Shown piece by piece: positions 34,624 through 42,824 of a DNA stretch of 57,328 nt. The stretch is taken from assembly GCA_902727935.1 (NCBI GenBank), contig CACVAX010000001.1:1-57328 (forward strand), written 5' to 3'. Within the stretch, counting starts at the first letter, position 1. Each line of letters opens with the position of its first letter. The notes under the pieces were generated by a model. The model ran no database searches and was not told the DNA's origin. It was given only the letters and a program-made list of their open reading frames with translations. Source of the DNA: an uncultured Sulfurovum sp. (GTDB lineage: Bacteria > Campylobacterota > Campylobacteria > Campylobacterales > Sulfurovaceae). The translations under genes were made by a program, and so were the position numbers.

Positions 34624-35748
34624 TTAGTCGCCATCTGCCTCAATAATCTCAGCTGTTAAACTGAGTGACGCGATAAGAGAGGTAAAATAGTTCTCTTGCA
34701 GTTTCACCATTTCATTGTAAAGCGTTTCTATTTTGGAATCAACGGCTGTTGGGCTAATGGCATCTTCGATGGGTGTTGAAAACTCCTCTAAAATACCCAA
34801 TGCTGTTGTAATGTTGGTTCGAATATTACTCACAACCGTCAACGCACCATTATCAGCAGCAAAAGAGCCAAAGTTTTCATAACTCTGTTCTCCCATAATC
34901 TCATTGTGTGCTGTTAAAATGGCTTTCATTGCTTCGAGTGATTTTTTACTTTTATAATACTCTAAGCGTGTTGCATCGGGGTTGTCTTTGTATTTAACCA
35001 CCAGTCCAGCTGCTTCACCAATACGTTGTTCTTTTAGTTTGTAAGCACTGTCTACAAGGGCATTGACCAAGGTATTTAAGGCTTCGGTTTCATCCGATAC
35101 AAATTGTGTATCATGCTTATAAAAATCATTAATTGCTGTTATTTTACTTTGAATGTTATCAACCACAACTTTAATGGTTTCAATGCGTCTTTTACCATTG
35201 GTATTCATGGCTGTAACCAGTTGGGCAGTGCTACTCTGCTTTCCAAACACAAGGTACTCTAACGCTGTAATGCTTTTAGAAGAGTTGGTAAGTAGACTCG
35301 CTTGAACTGAACTTGATGAGTTTAACGCTTGGTCAATATCAGCAGCGATGTCGGCATTTTTTCCTGTGTTAAAAAAGTCTATCAGTTGAGGAGTGTCAAT
35401 GAGTGAACTGTTGTAGTCTCCAGCAATATAAGTCGCTTGAACACTTTTCCATTGGGTCATGACATTCACAAAGGCTGTTTGTAAACTCTCTACTTCACTG
35501 CTACTTAAGTTACTATCAAAACTTTCTATTAAGCTATGCATGGTGCTTAAGTTACTGGTTAGCTCATTGGCATTTTTGGCAAAAACATTGCTTTGCATCG
35601 AGCTAAAAGCATCGGCTGTTGTTGAGGTGTTGATGAGTCCATTTTCACCATCATAAGCATTTTCTCCTCCACCACAGGCTGTAAAAAAACTTAATATTAG
35701 TGAAATTAACACCATCAAGCTTATTTTTGAGGTAATTTTTTTTCTCAT
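34624..35748 (-). CDS. Imelysin-like (peptidase M75 family) lipoprotein
   Basis: 374 residues. Lipobox FFTAC gives Cys ~24, followed by a Gly/Asn linker. The helical body resembles imelysin/IrpA proteins: FVNVMTQWKSVQATY, LIDTPQLIDFF, SITALEYLVFG. The usual GxHxxE motif is reduced to ALEYLVFG without the His, so it is a divergent second copy next to the better conserved imelysin at 37161. The pair is typical of iron-acquisition loci in which imelysins bind iron in the periplasm. Confidence 0.8.
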   Translation of the reverse strand: MRKKITSKISLMVLISLILSFFTACGGGENAYDGENGLINTSTTADAFSSMQSNVFAKNANELTSNLSTMHSLIESFDSNLSSSEVESLQTAFVNVMTQWKSVQATYIAGDYNSSLIDTPQLIDFFNTGKNADIAADIDQALNSSSSVQASLLTNSSKSITALEYLVFGKQSSTAQLVTAMNTNGKRRIETIKVVVDNIQSKITAINDFYKHDTQFVSDETEALNTLVNALVDSAYKLKEQRIGEAAGLVVKYKDNPDATRLEYYKSKKSLEAMKAILTAHNEIMGEQSYENFGSFAADNGALTVVSNIRTNITTALGILEEFSTPIEDAISPTAVDSKIETLYNEMVKLQENYFTSLIASLSLTAEIIEADGD

Positions 35749-35764
35749 TATTTTTGGTTCTCCT

Positions 35765-37156
35765 TTAAATTGTTTCTAAAAACATAAGCAGTGAGGCTCT
35801 TTGTTTTTTAGAGAGTTTTCTAAACGCTTCTTTAGATTTTAACGCTTCTCCACCATGCCATAAAATCGCTTCTTGAATGGTTCTGGCTCGTCCATCATGA
35901 AGATAGTTGGCTTCACCACTTACTTTTTGGTAAAGACCAATCCCCCAAAGAGGGGTGGTTCGCCACTCTTTCCCATTGGCTAAGAACTCGGAACGTCCAT
36001 CAGCTAAAAGTTCTCCCATATCATGAAGCAAAAGGTCAGAGTATGGGGCAATGGTAATACCCTCTGGGGTGGTATGTTCTGAAACATGACAGCTTATACA
36101 GTTTAAAGCTGTAAATAAACTTTTTCCCTCTTCATAGGCCTCTTTGTTTTCTTCTGCTACCTCTCTGGCTTTAGGAACAGCCAAATGGCTTAAATAAAAA
36201 GCAATGGCATCGAGTCTTTGTTTCGGTAAGTCAAAGGTTTGCTCTTCGCTTTGGGCTTCTTTTAAACAGTCGGTCTGTTTCTCTGTACAGTTATGTCGAG
36301 GAAAAAGTGGATTGGAAAGTCCCATGTCATTGTGGGCTGCTGCTGCACTTTGGTGTTTAACGGAAGTGGCAGAGGCTTTCCACGTAAACCGTCCTAACTT
36401 TGTGGTATTGGTTTCTGGGTCAAAAGCATAGTTGGCTTTTCCTGAAATGCCGTCTTGGTTTTTGTCATCAATATCTTCATGTTTCAAAATATCATTTTCA
36501 GCAATTTTTTCCAATAGTCCAAGACCAACAAGTGCCGAACCAATTCTGGGTGCAATAATGGTTTGGGTATCTAACGCACCATAGTTTAACGCTTTAATCT
36601 CATAGCTAGGTTGACGTAAAGTAAAAGCTTCTCCATCAGCATAGTGACCTTTTATCTCTTGGTAACGGACATTGGGCGTTCCCTCGGCTAAGACATTGTG
36701 GTTACCATTTCTGCTTAATTGACTTCCATAAGTTGAGTCAGCTTCAAATCCATTTTTGTTTAAAAGCATTTGATTGTCTGAAGTTTTATGGGAAAGTCTT
36801 AAGAGTAATGAACGACTCATCTCTCCTTCTTGGGTTAAGGCAACTCCAGCACCATTTCTAGGGTGACAATGTTTACAAGTATTCGCCGAAAAGAGAGGAC
36901 CTAAACCATCTCTAGCTGTGGTAGAAGCAGGAGACTCCACCCAAGGAATGCTAAAAAAGCTTTTTCCCAAGATAAAAAGGTCTTCCTCTTCATGGGTTAA
37001 CGGTGTAATAGCTTTGGAAAAAGCATTTTTAGAGCTATCGGTTGTAAAGAGGTTAGCAGAAGTTTGAGAACTTTTTTGTTCAGCGTGTTCAGAGGGACTG
37101 TCTGAACACGCTGTGAGTATCAAAAGAGAGCAGAGGGCTAAAGTAAAATTTTTCAT
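35765..37156 (-). CDS. Di-heme oxidoreductase (DUF1111/thiol oxidoreductase-like) lipoprotein
   Basis: 463 residues from ATG 37156 (MKNFTLALCSLL); lipobox LILTAC. Two heme c sites, CKHCHPRNGAG (~100) and CISCHVSEH (~355), and the terminal region NYLHDGRARTIQEAILWHGGEA are those of the DHOR/DUF1111 family, often encoded beside imelysins. Its reaction is not established; a periplasmic redox role on iron is a reasonable inference. The upstream imelysin gene ends four bases before the start. Confidence 0.87.
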   Translation of the reverse strand: MKNFTLALCSLLILTACSDSPSEHAEQKSSQTSANLFTTDSSKNAFSKAITPLTHEEEDLFILGKSFFSIPWVESPASTTARDGLGPLFSANTCKHCHPRNGAGVALTQEGEMSRSLLLRLSHKTSDNQMLLNKNGFEADSTYGSQLSRNGNHNVLAEGTPNVRYQEIKGHYADGEAFTLRQPSYEIKALNYGALDTQTIIAPRIGSALVGLGLLEKIAENDILKHEDIDDKNQDGISGKANYAFDPETNTTKLGRFTWKASATSVKHQSAAAAHNDMGLSNPLFPRHNCTEKQTDCLKEAQSEEQTFDLPKQRLDAIAFYLSHLAVPKAREVAEENKEAYEEGKSLFTALNCISCHVSEHTTPEGITIAPYSDLLLHDMGELLADGRSEFLANGKEWRTTPLWGIGLYQKVSGEANYLHDGRARTIQEAILWHGGEALKSKEAFRKLSKKQRASLLMFLETI

Positions 37157-37160
37157 GGTC

Positions 37161-38456
37161 TTAAATAGAGGTTTCCTCTGAATCTGTGACATCTGAAGTG
37201 CTAATATTGATTCCATATTCTGCTGCTACAGCGACAATTTCATCACCTAAATCTCGCATCTCATTTTTAGTATTAATAATGTTTTGAAGTTTACCATTGG
37301 CTTCAATAATTTGATGGTCAAAATGATAGTCTGAAATCGCGACATCATTAATGATTTTGACTTTGGCATCAATCGAAGCCATTTGGGTATTGACTTCTGT
37401 TTGTTCTGCTGTGCTTAAGTTGTCTTTGAAAATGTTGAGTACGTTTTTAAATCCTTCATAGTTTAAAACAATATCTCTATGGGTATTATCAGAAAAACAT
37501 GAATGCTCATCCTCTTCACTAGGAGTTAACGCAGCAACAGCTATTCTTTCATTGGCAAGTTCTGACTTAATAAAGACTCCAATTCCAGCAAAAATTTGTT
37601 TTAGAGCAGTATTTTGTGTTAGGTTGTTCGCCATTGTAGAGTGTGTTCCAAGTAGAGCATCTCGGTAGGTGTCTCCTCCTTTTCCCCATGCATTAACAAC
37701 CGTTGTTAGGTCATCTACCAGTAAATCGGCAACAGCATTTAAGTAGGTTTTTCTTCGGTCTGCATTGTCAGCTGTGGTGTAGTCTGTTAGAGGTCTTGCT
37801 CCAGCAACCATTGGTCCAGAGGTAATGTTGTCGGCTACAAATGAGTTATAATCTTGGTCTTGTCCCCATAATAAAAATTCTATGGCGTGGTAACCTGTTG
37901 CTACATTTGTGTCTCCACCAACTTCATTGAGAGCAGCTAAAGAAGCTTTGGTAATGGTAGCTGTACCATCAATGATGTTTCCAGAAGTTATATTGTTATT
38001 TTTATCAGTGGTGTAGTCAATGTAGTTTTCATCTAAAGGCCAAGCATTTATTTGTCCCTCTTGTCCATCAAATGTTGCACCATATCCAGCTTCTGCATCA
38101 ATTGGTCCTTCTGAAAGTCTAAGAGCCTCTGTAATCCCATAGCTCTCTCTTGATTTTAACCAAGCCGTTTTAGCCGTTGCGAGTGTTGTCTCTGTTGGGG
38201 TTGCCGTAAACGCTCTTAAAGCAGTTTGTAAGGCTATGGCATCTATTTTGGCTGTTGAGTAGGAAGTAAAAGCATAGTCAGCATACGCTGTAAGGGCTGT
38301 TTGAATAACAGCTTCTTTTTGAGCTGTTGGTAAATCTTTGACTTGACTCGAACTGTTGGTTGAGGGGGTATCTGAGGCAGAAGAGCTTACTTCACAACCT
38401 GTTAATGCTAAGATGGCTACCAATGAGGTGGTTGCCAATGTTAATTTTAAATTCAT
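37161..38456 (-). CDS. Imelysin (IrpA/peptidase M75 family) lipoprotein
   Basis: 431 residues. Lipobox ALTGC gives Cys ~21. Strong family motif GYHAIEFLLWGQD (~190), with WLKSRESYGITEALR and INAWPLDENYIDY. Despite the peptidase label, imelysins are periplasmic or outer-membrane iron-regulated proteins (IrpA, EfeO/EfeM relatives) thought to bind iron. It is the first gene of the six-gene operon 38456 to 31170, and a Fur-like palindrome lies ~77 bp upstream of its start. Confidence 0.93.
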   Translation of the reverse strand: MNLKLTLATTSLVAILALTGCEVSSSASDTPSTNSSSQVKDLPTAQKEAVIQTALTAYADYAFTSYSTAKIDAIALQTALRAFTATPTETTLATAKTAWLKSRESYGITEALRLSEGPIDAEAGYGATFDGQEGQINAWPLDENYIDYTTDKNNNITSGNIIDGTATITKASLAALNEVGGDTNVATGYHAIEFLLWGQDQDYNSFVADNITSGPMVAGARPLTDYTTADNADRRKTYLNAVADLLVDDLTTVVNAWGKGGDTYRDALLGTHSTMANNLTQNTALKQIFAGIGVFIKSELANERIAVAALTPSEEDEHSCFSDNTHRDIVLNYEGFKNVLNIFKDNLSTAEQTEVNTQMASIDAKVKIINDVAISDYHFDHQIIEANGKLQNIINTKNEMRDLGDEIVAVAAEYGINISTSDVTDSEETSI

Positions 38457-38532
38457 TTGAATCCTTTGAGTTCATAAGTAGTAGTAATACTAAAAATAAT
38501 TATTACCAATAAAACTTATTTATACTTTAAGT

Positions 38533-38547
38533 TGATAGTTATTATCA
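38533..38547. promoter_or_regulatory. Fur-box-like palindrome upstream of the imelysin operon
   Basis: TGATAGTTATTATCA matches the 7-1-7 Fur consensus TGATAATNATTATCA with one mismatch. A further AATAATTATTA stretch lies at ~38496, closer to the gene. The fur gene itself is not in the window. Confidence 0.7.
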
Positions 38548-38650
38548 CTTTCAAATCGGATGTTATCCATGAAGTTATTTAATTCAGCTAAAAGTATCTA
38601 AAAATTTTTAAAAAAATGAAAAAACTTTACTTTTTGAAGAGAATTCAAGG

Positions 38651-39064
38651 CTAATAGTGTCTAAAAAGGACACGCCACATTGTCAAAAATGACAAAAGTA
38701 AAAAAAGTATTGTGGAAATAAGTTTAACCCAAATCATCCATGAGGTTAGCTCTGTAATAAAAAAGAGAGAAAAGTTAGAGATGAGCATCACCAAAAAAAG
38801 CAGCAGGGTCACTTTGGATTCAAAAGCAGAGTTTTTGTTCTTTAAAGAGAGAAGATGGGTTAAGATAAAAATAACCGTTCCCATGGCAAAGAGGTGAGGG
38901 GTGAGTACGTCTAAAATACCATAGAGGCTTTTTTTGACATAATAGTCGGTTAAACTTTCGATGCTTAAGCTATTGTGTAGCAATAACATCCATATGCCTG
39001 TAATGAGTAGCATAAGGAACATGAGTAGAAAGTAACGAATGGTTACAGTATAGAACGTATGCAC
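38651..39064 (-). CDS. Small membrane protein, possible heme-binding helices
   Basis: 137 residues if it starts at GTG 39064, which overlaps the upstream stop (TAGTG) and has GGAG upstream; an ATG at 39139 is in frame but would lie deep inside the upstream gene. About four TM helices. Two His within one helix (TPHLFAMGTVIFILTHLL, 12 residues between them) are spaced as in heme-b-binding helices of ferric reductase-like proteins. No family is recognised. It is encoded with the FMN-binding protein, so a role in electron transfer across the membrane is plausible. Confidence 0.6.
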   Translation of the reverse strand: MHTFYTVTIRYFLLMFLMLLITGIWMLLLHNSLSIESLTDYYVKKSLYGILDVLTPHLFAMGTVIFILTHLLSLKNKNSAFESKVTLLLFLVMLISNFSLFFITELTSWMIWVKLISTILFLLLSFLTMWRVLFRHY

Positions 39065-39522
39065 TAGCGAAGTCTCCAAATTATTATAAGACCCATAACA
39101 AAAGCAAAAACATGCCAAAGCATAAAAAAACCAATCCATAGAGCAATGAATAGGGTGTTACTTGTCAGTAGCAAAAGCACATGGCTTAAAATGGATGAGA
39201 TAAAAGCAAAATGAATAAGATATGGTGTAGATTTTGGGTTTAAACGAATAAGAATAAGAGCTAAAAGCATCAAGGTTATCATGGAGCTTAAAATATTTGC
39301 ATGGGTACGTTCTAAAAGGGTGTCAAATAAAATGGGGTCTAAAAACTCCTCTTCATTCCCTAAAATATTATTGGTCGCTGTGCTTAGTGTTAACCCAATT
39401 TGGTGTTGATGTAAAAAAATATCCACGCCTAAGTAGAGTAAAAGGGTTAAGACTAAAAAGAGAATAAGTTTTTTAAGTAGAGGATTTTTATGGAGTTCTC
39501 TACTCTTATCTAAAAATTGCAT
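39064..39522 (-). CDS. Small membrane protein, His-containing TM helices
   Basis: 152 residues with a short cytoplasmic start, TM ~18-35, a periplasmic loop, and three further TMs. His residues sit in or near helices (ERTHANILSS, PYLIHFAFISSILSHVLL, LWHVFAF). It starts 12 bases after the FMN-binding gene and overlaps the next membrane-protein gene by one base. No named family recognised; together the two could form a membrane cytochrome-like partner for the flavoprotein (inference). Confidence 0.65.
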   Translation of the reverse strand: MQFLDKSRELHKNPLLKKLILFLVLTLLLYLGVDIFLHQHQIGLTLSTATNNILGNEEEFLDPILFDTLLERTHANILSSMITLMLLALILIRLNPKSTPYLIHFAFISSILSHVLLLLTSNTLFIALWIGFFMLWHVFAFVMGLIIIWRLR

Positions 39523-39534
39523 GATTGCACTTGA

Positions 39535-40056
39535 TTATAATTTTTGCTCTACAATGGCTAACGCAACTCTGGCTGTATCGGCAATGGCACGTGCTGAAAG
39601 GGTCGCTCCTGAAATGGTAGGAATATCTTTTCCTGCAATGAGCATGTCTTCTCCTGTTTTACCTTCAAATACTTTCGTCCATTCGTCATTGGGTTTGTAT
39701 TCACTGGGTTCTTTAAACGAAACAATTTCAAGACCTTTCATGCTGTTGTTGGCATCTACCATGTATAAAATGGCTGCATTTTTGGTACGAATTTTTTGTT
39801 TTAAAAGAATGGCATTGCCTAAGAGTTCTTCATTTTTAGTGACCCTGTAATAACGTACTATTTTAGAACCTACTTTTGTATTGGCTAATTTTTGAATAGT
39901 TTCAACATCCTCTTTGGTTAAAATCAAAGATTTTTTTTCAATGGTTATGGTGCTATCGTCATAGTTTGTTTTGAGTAGTTCATCAATAGAAATATTCTCT
40001 TGAGCAAAAAGCGTGGTGATAAAAAGAGCAAAAATAAGGGTGATTTTTTGTGTCAT
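39535..40056 (-). CDS. Exported FMN-binding domain protein with flavinylation motif
   Basis: 173 residues from ATG 40056 (MTQKITLIFALF; AAGG upstream) with a signal peptide ending LFAQE. The C-terminal FMN-binding domain has the ApbE target motif TISGATLSARA; Thr152 is the predicted site of the phosphoester bond to FMN. NqrC/RnfG-like proteins use this covalent flavin for periplasmic electron transfer. The ApbE transferase is at 47184. Two Fur-like boxes lie upstream and two small membrane proteins are co-transcribed, which together suggest iron-responsive flavin-based electron transfer, perhaps iron reduction. Confidence 0.88.
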   Translation of the reverse strand: MTQKITLIFALFITTLFAQENISIDELLKTNYDDSTITIEKKSLILTKEDVETIQKLANTKVGSKIVRYYRVTKNEELLGNAILLKQKIRTKNAAILYMVDANNSMKGLEIVSFKEPSEYKPNDEWTKVFEGKTGEDMLIAGKDIPTISGATLSARAIADTARVALAIVEQKL

Positions 40057-40153
40057 GTTGGTTAACCTTTGTCTTGAAGTACACAAAATATAGTACATCA
40101 TTGTTTTGAAATTGTGAGAATAGTAATCAATTAAAATTAAAAGTAGTTAAAAT

Positions 40154-40217
40154 TGATAATAAGTATCGAAAAACACCATCTAAGTAAATAGTTTAATTAA
40201 AATGATAATAAATATCA
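40154..40217. promoter_or_regulatory. Two Fur-box-like sites in a divergent promoter region
   Basis: TGATAATAAGTATCG (40154-40168) and TGATAATAAATATCA (40203-40217) resemble the Fur consensus, with the second closer. They lie between the FMN-binding gene (minus) and the DUF2325 gene (plus), so both transcripts may respond to iron. Confidence 0.6.
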
Positions 40218-40282
40218 TATTCAATTAATTTTAATAAACCTTTGCTACTATTCGAGAATAAATATCAAAATAAGGATGAAAG

Positions 40283-40645
40283 ATGTCACTACTCATACTT
40301 GGTGGAGATAAGATTAACCCAATACGAGAAGTATTAAAGAGTTTAGGGGTAGAAAATATTATTCACTGGACAGCTCGGAATCAAAAGAGAGGTAGAAAAA
40401 AAGATAAAGTCATTCCTACTTCAGTTGATATGGTTTTGATGCTTACTAACTTTTTAAATCATAATGCCATGAAGCATTACAGAGCAGAAGCAAAAGATAA
40501 AGGTTTACCCATTGTTTATGCGACTAGAAGCGTTGATTGTGTTAAGAGCGAATTTATTAAAGTGGTTCAATCACTCGATAGTGATTCAGAGATTTGTAAA
40601 GCATGTCATGAATATGAAAGATGTTATGAGAGAAGCAATAAATAA
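40283..40645 (+). CDS. DUF2325 protein
   Basis: 120 residues, cytoplasmic. It starts with SLLILGGDKINPIREVLKSL, a Rossmann-like beginning, then IIHWTARNQKRGRKK and DMVLMLTNFLNHNAMKHYR typical of DUF2325. The C-terminus has a Cys pair (CKACHEYERC). The biochemical function of DUF2325 is not established. Located 65 bp after a Fur-like box and 16 bp before a Cys-tailed ankyrin gene, so a role in metal or redox response is plausible. Confidence 0.8.
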   Translation: MSLLILGGDKINPIREVLKSLGVENIIHWTARNQKRGRKKDKVIPTSVDMVLMLTNFLNHNAMKHYRAEAKDKGLPIVYATRSVDCVKSEFIKVVQSLDSDSEICKACHEYERCYERSNK

Positions 40646-40661
40646 AAATTAGGAGAAGAAA

Positions 40662-41105
40662 ATGACACAGGCAATGAATCAAATTTATTATTCACAACAG
40701 TTAATTGATATGGAGGGAGGTTCTTCACTTAGAGTAGAGCCTAAGGTACATGCTTTATTTTATGCGATAGAGGTCAATAATTTAAAGGCGTTGATGGTAT
40801 TAATAGAAAAAGGATTGAATATTAATATCTATAACAGTCAAGGGCAAAGCTTATTGATGAAAGCTTTAGAAAAAGAGTCCATAATGATTGTGCAATATTT
40901 GATTAACCATAACATTGATTTGTATATGATGGACGACAATTACGATATGGCGATTGATTATGCAACGCGATGTAAAAATAAAAGATTATTTGAATTGGTG
41001 TATTATAAACTTTTGAATGATGAAAAAAAAGAGTCTCAAAGTTCTTGTGTTGGTTGTGGTTGTGGCGTGACAGAAGTATCAACTTGTGCCAGTGTGTATT
41101 CCTGA
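40662..41105 (+). CDS. Ankyrin-repeat protein with Cys-rich tail
   Basis: 147 residues, no signal peptide. Two to three ankyrin repeats cover ~25-115 (HALFYAIEVNNLKALMVLIE, GQSLLMKALEKESIMIVQYL). The last 20 residues contain SCVGCGCG and a fourth Cys (STCAS), a likely metal-binding or redox tail. RBS AGGAGAAG. Co-transcribed with the DUF2325 gene behind Fur-like boxes. The partner protein is unknown. Confidence 0.78.
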   Translation: MTQAMNQIYYSQQLIDMEGGSSLRVEPKVHALFYAIEVNNLKALMVLIEKGLNINIYNSQGQSLLMKALEKESIMIVQYLINHNIDLYMMDDNYDMAIDYATRCKNKRLFELVYYKLLNDEKKESQSSCVGCGCGVTEVSTCASVYS

Positions 41106-41255
41106 AATGGTGCAAACATTGTGGGTGACAACTGGTCAAGAGAAGGGTATGAATATGAAGTCTAGCTCATTCAACAATTTTCATTTTTAAAATATTGGAT
41201 TAAGGGTTCCAGTAAAATAGTTTTAGACATAATGGCAGAGGTATGGCTTGGGATT

Positions 41256-42824
41256 CTATAATAGTTCAATTACCTGCATTTGTTGTTTTGGGTACGCACT
41301 GGTATCAAACAATAAGGTACCCTCTTTGTCAATAAGCCAAATCACTTGCACTTTATTTGGTATTTTCAGATGTTCAAATCTTTTTTCTATGTCTCCATCG
41401 GTAGCACAGATTATGATGTCAGGTATTTCACGGCTTGACTGTTTGAGTAAGGCATGAAAGCCTGGTTCCATAATCGTTCCACCACTACCATGTCGTACAA
41501 TGAATGTATCACGAACGCCAAATTTTTCTATCTTTTTTACCTCAGCATCCACTTGTACTAGGGTCACGTTTTTAATAGCATATTTTCGCTGGATTGCTTG
41601 GACTTCGGACATCAATGCTATTAACAGTGCTTCTTCAACCGAACCTGAGACATCAAGCACGACACCCAGTTTAGGTTTTTTGCTTGGTGTGTATCCATGC
41701 AAGTCCAAATCATCAGGATAAATAGGGTGCTGTCTGGATTTATTGGCTTCTCTGTATCGTAACGAGTTGCTTAAGTAGTTTCGCATCTTTTTATTGAATA
41801 TTTTTTTCCAGTCTTTGTGAGATTGTCGCTTTTCAAGTCTGCCCAATGCCTCCATGGCATCACTAGGGGTAAATCCTCGTGCAAAGCTTGTTGAATCATC
41901 AATCATCTCTTTTAAGGTAGTGTCCATGAAGGAGTCCAGCAAACCATCTTCAAGTCCCACGGCATCTTGAAGTTGCTCACCATAATTATGGTCATCAATA
42001 GTACATTCACCATTTTGTAAGGCTTCTAGGGTTTTATTGGATAAGGAGTCTGCTTCACCATGTTGGGATGATTGACTATGGTTATCATTTTCTTCTGACG
42101 CATTTGATTCCGTATTTGTTTCATTGTTAGAGCCATCTTCTTGATTGTTTTGGGGTGAATTATCACTCTCTTCTGAAGCGTCTGATTCCATACTTATCTC
42201 ATCCTCAAAATTATTTTCTAGGTCATTGGTGCATGATTGTGTACTTTCTTCTAAGGATTCTTCTTGAGCTGTTTGCATTAAGTCCACATAGTATTCAAAC
42301 TCTCTACCCATTTCATAATTTTCAACCCCATACTTTTCGGTTAAGGTCTGATAAAAAAGTGCTTTAAGAGGAGTATTTGTATAGTTACCTGTTTTGGGTA
42401 AATCTTTAATATAGGGGACATCTCTACTTCCATTAATCACGATGTCTTTGGCTGTTTCAATGATTTCTTTATTTGTACCATCATTTTGAGTGTTTCGGCT
42501 AAAGTGGTGGTTGATGATGTGTCCAGCATTGTGTTTGAGTATGGCAATAATTTGGTCTTTATGGATGAGTCCAAGAATCAAAGGATTGATAACAATAACA
42601 AAATTTTTAGCATTAAAATAAATGGCTGATACAAATAACTCATTAAAATGAAATTCGTATTCACATCGGCTTAAAAAATTTGCATACCATAACAAATCAT
42701 TTTTGTTAGAGGCTATCATGGAAATAATCATCTCTTTAAAGAGTGTTTTCCAACTACTATTAGGGTTAGCGATGATGGACTCAACTGTTTTAATTGAATA
42801 GATATAATCTTGATTAGTGTTCAA
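41256..42824 (-). CDS. VWA-domain protein with degenerate metallopeptidase domain (DUF2201-like)
   Basis: 522 residues if started at TTG 42824, which has AAGGA eight bases upstream and a short overlap with the preceding stop; an ATG at 42878 lies deeper inside that gene. The N-terminal domain (~1-200) resembles the DUF2201 putative metallopeptidase domain, but the expected HExxH reads HNAGH (LKHNAGHIINHH), so the catalytic Glu is missing. A Ser/Asn/Glu-rich acidic linker covers ~200-270. The C-terminal VWA domain has the MIDAS DVSGS (VVLDVSGSVEE). It probably works with the MoxR ATPase of the same operon, as ViaA does with RavA. Confidence 0.85.
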   Translation of the reverse strand: MNTNQDYIYSIKTVESIIANPNSSWKTLFKEMIISMIASNKNDLLWYANFLSRCEYEFHFNELFVSAIYFNAKNFVIVINPLILGLIHKDQIIAILKHNAGHIINHHFSRNTQNDGTNKEIIETAKDIVINGSRDVPYIKDLPKTGNYTNTPLKALFYQTLTEKYGVENYEMGREFEYYVDLMQTAQEESLEESTQSCTNDLENNFEDEISMESDASEESDNSPQNNQEDGSNNETNTESNASEENDNHSQSSQHGEADSLSNKTLEALQNGECTIDDHNYGEQLQDAVGLEDGLLDSFMDTTLKEMIDDSTSFARGFTPSDAMEALGRLEKRQSHKDWKKIFNKKMRNYLSNSLRYREANKSRQHPIYPDDLDLHGYTPSKKPKLGVVLDVSGSVEEALLIALMSEVQAIQRKYAIKNVTLVQVDAEVKKIEKFGVRDTFIVRHGSGGTIMEPGFHALLKQSSREIPDIIICATDGDIEKRFEHLKIPNKVQVIWLIDKEGTLLFDTSAYPKQQMQVIELL

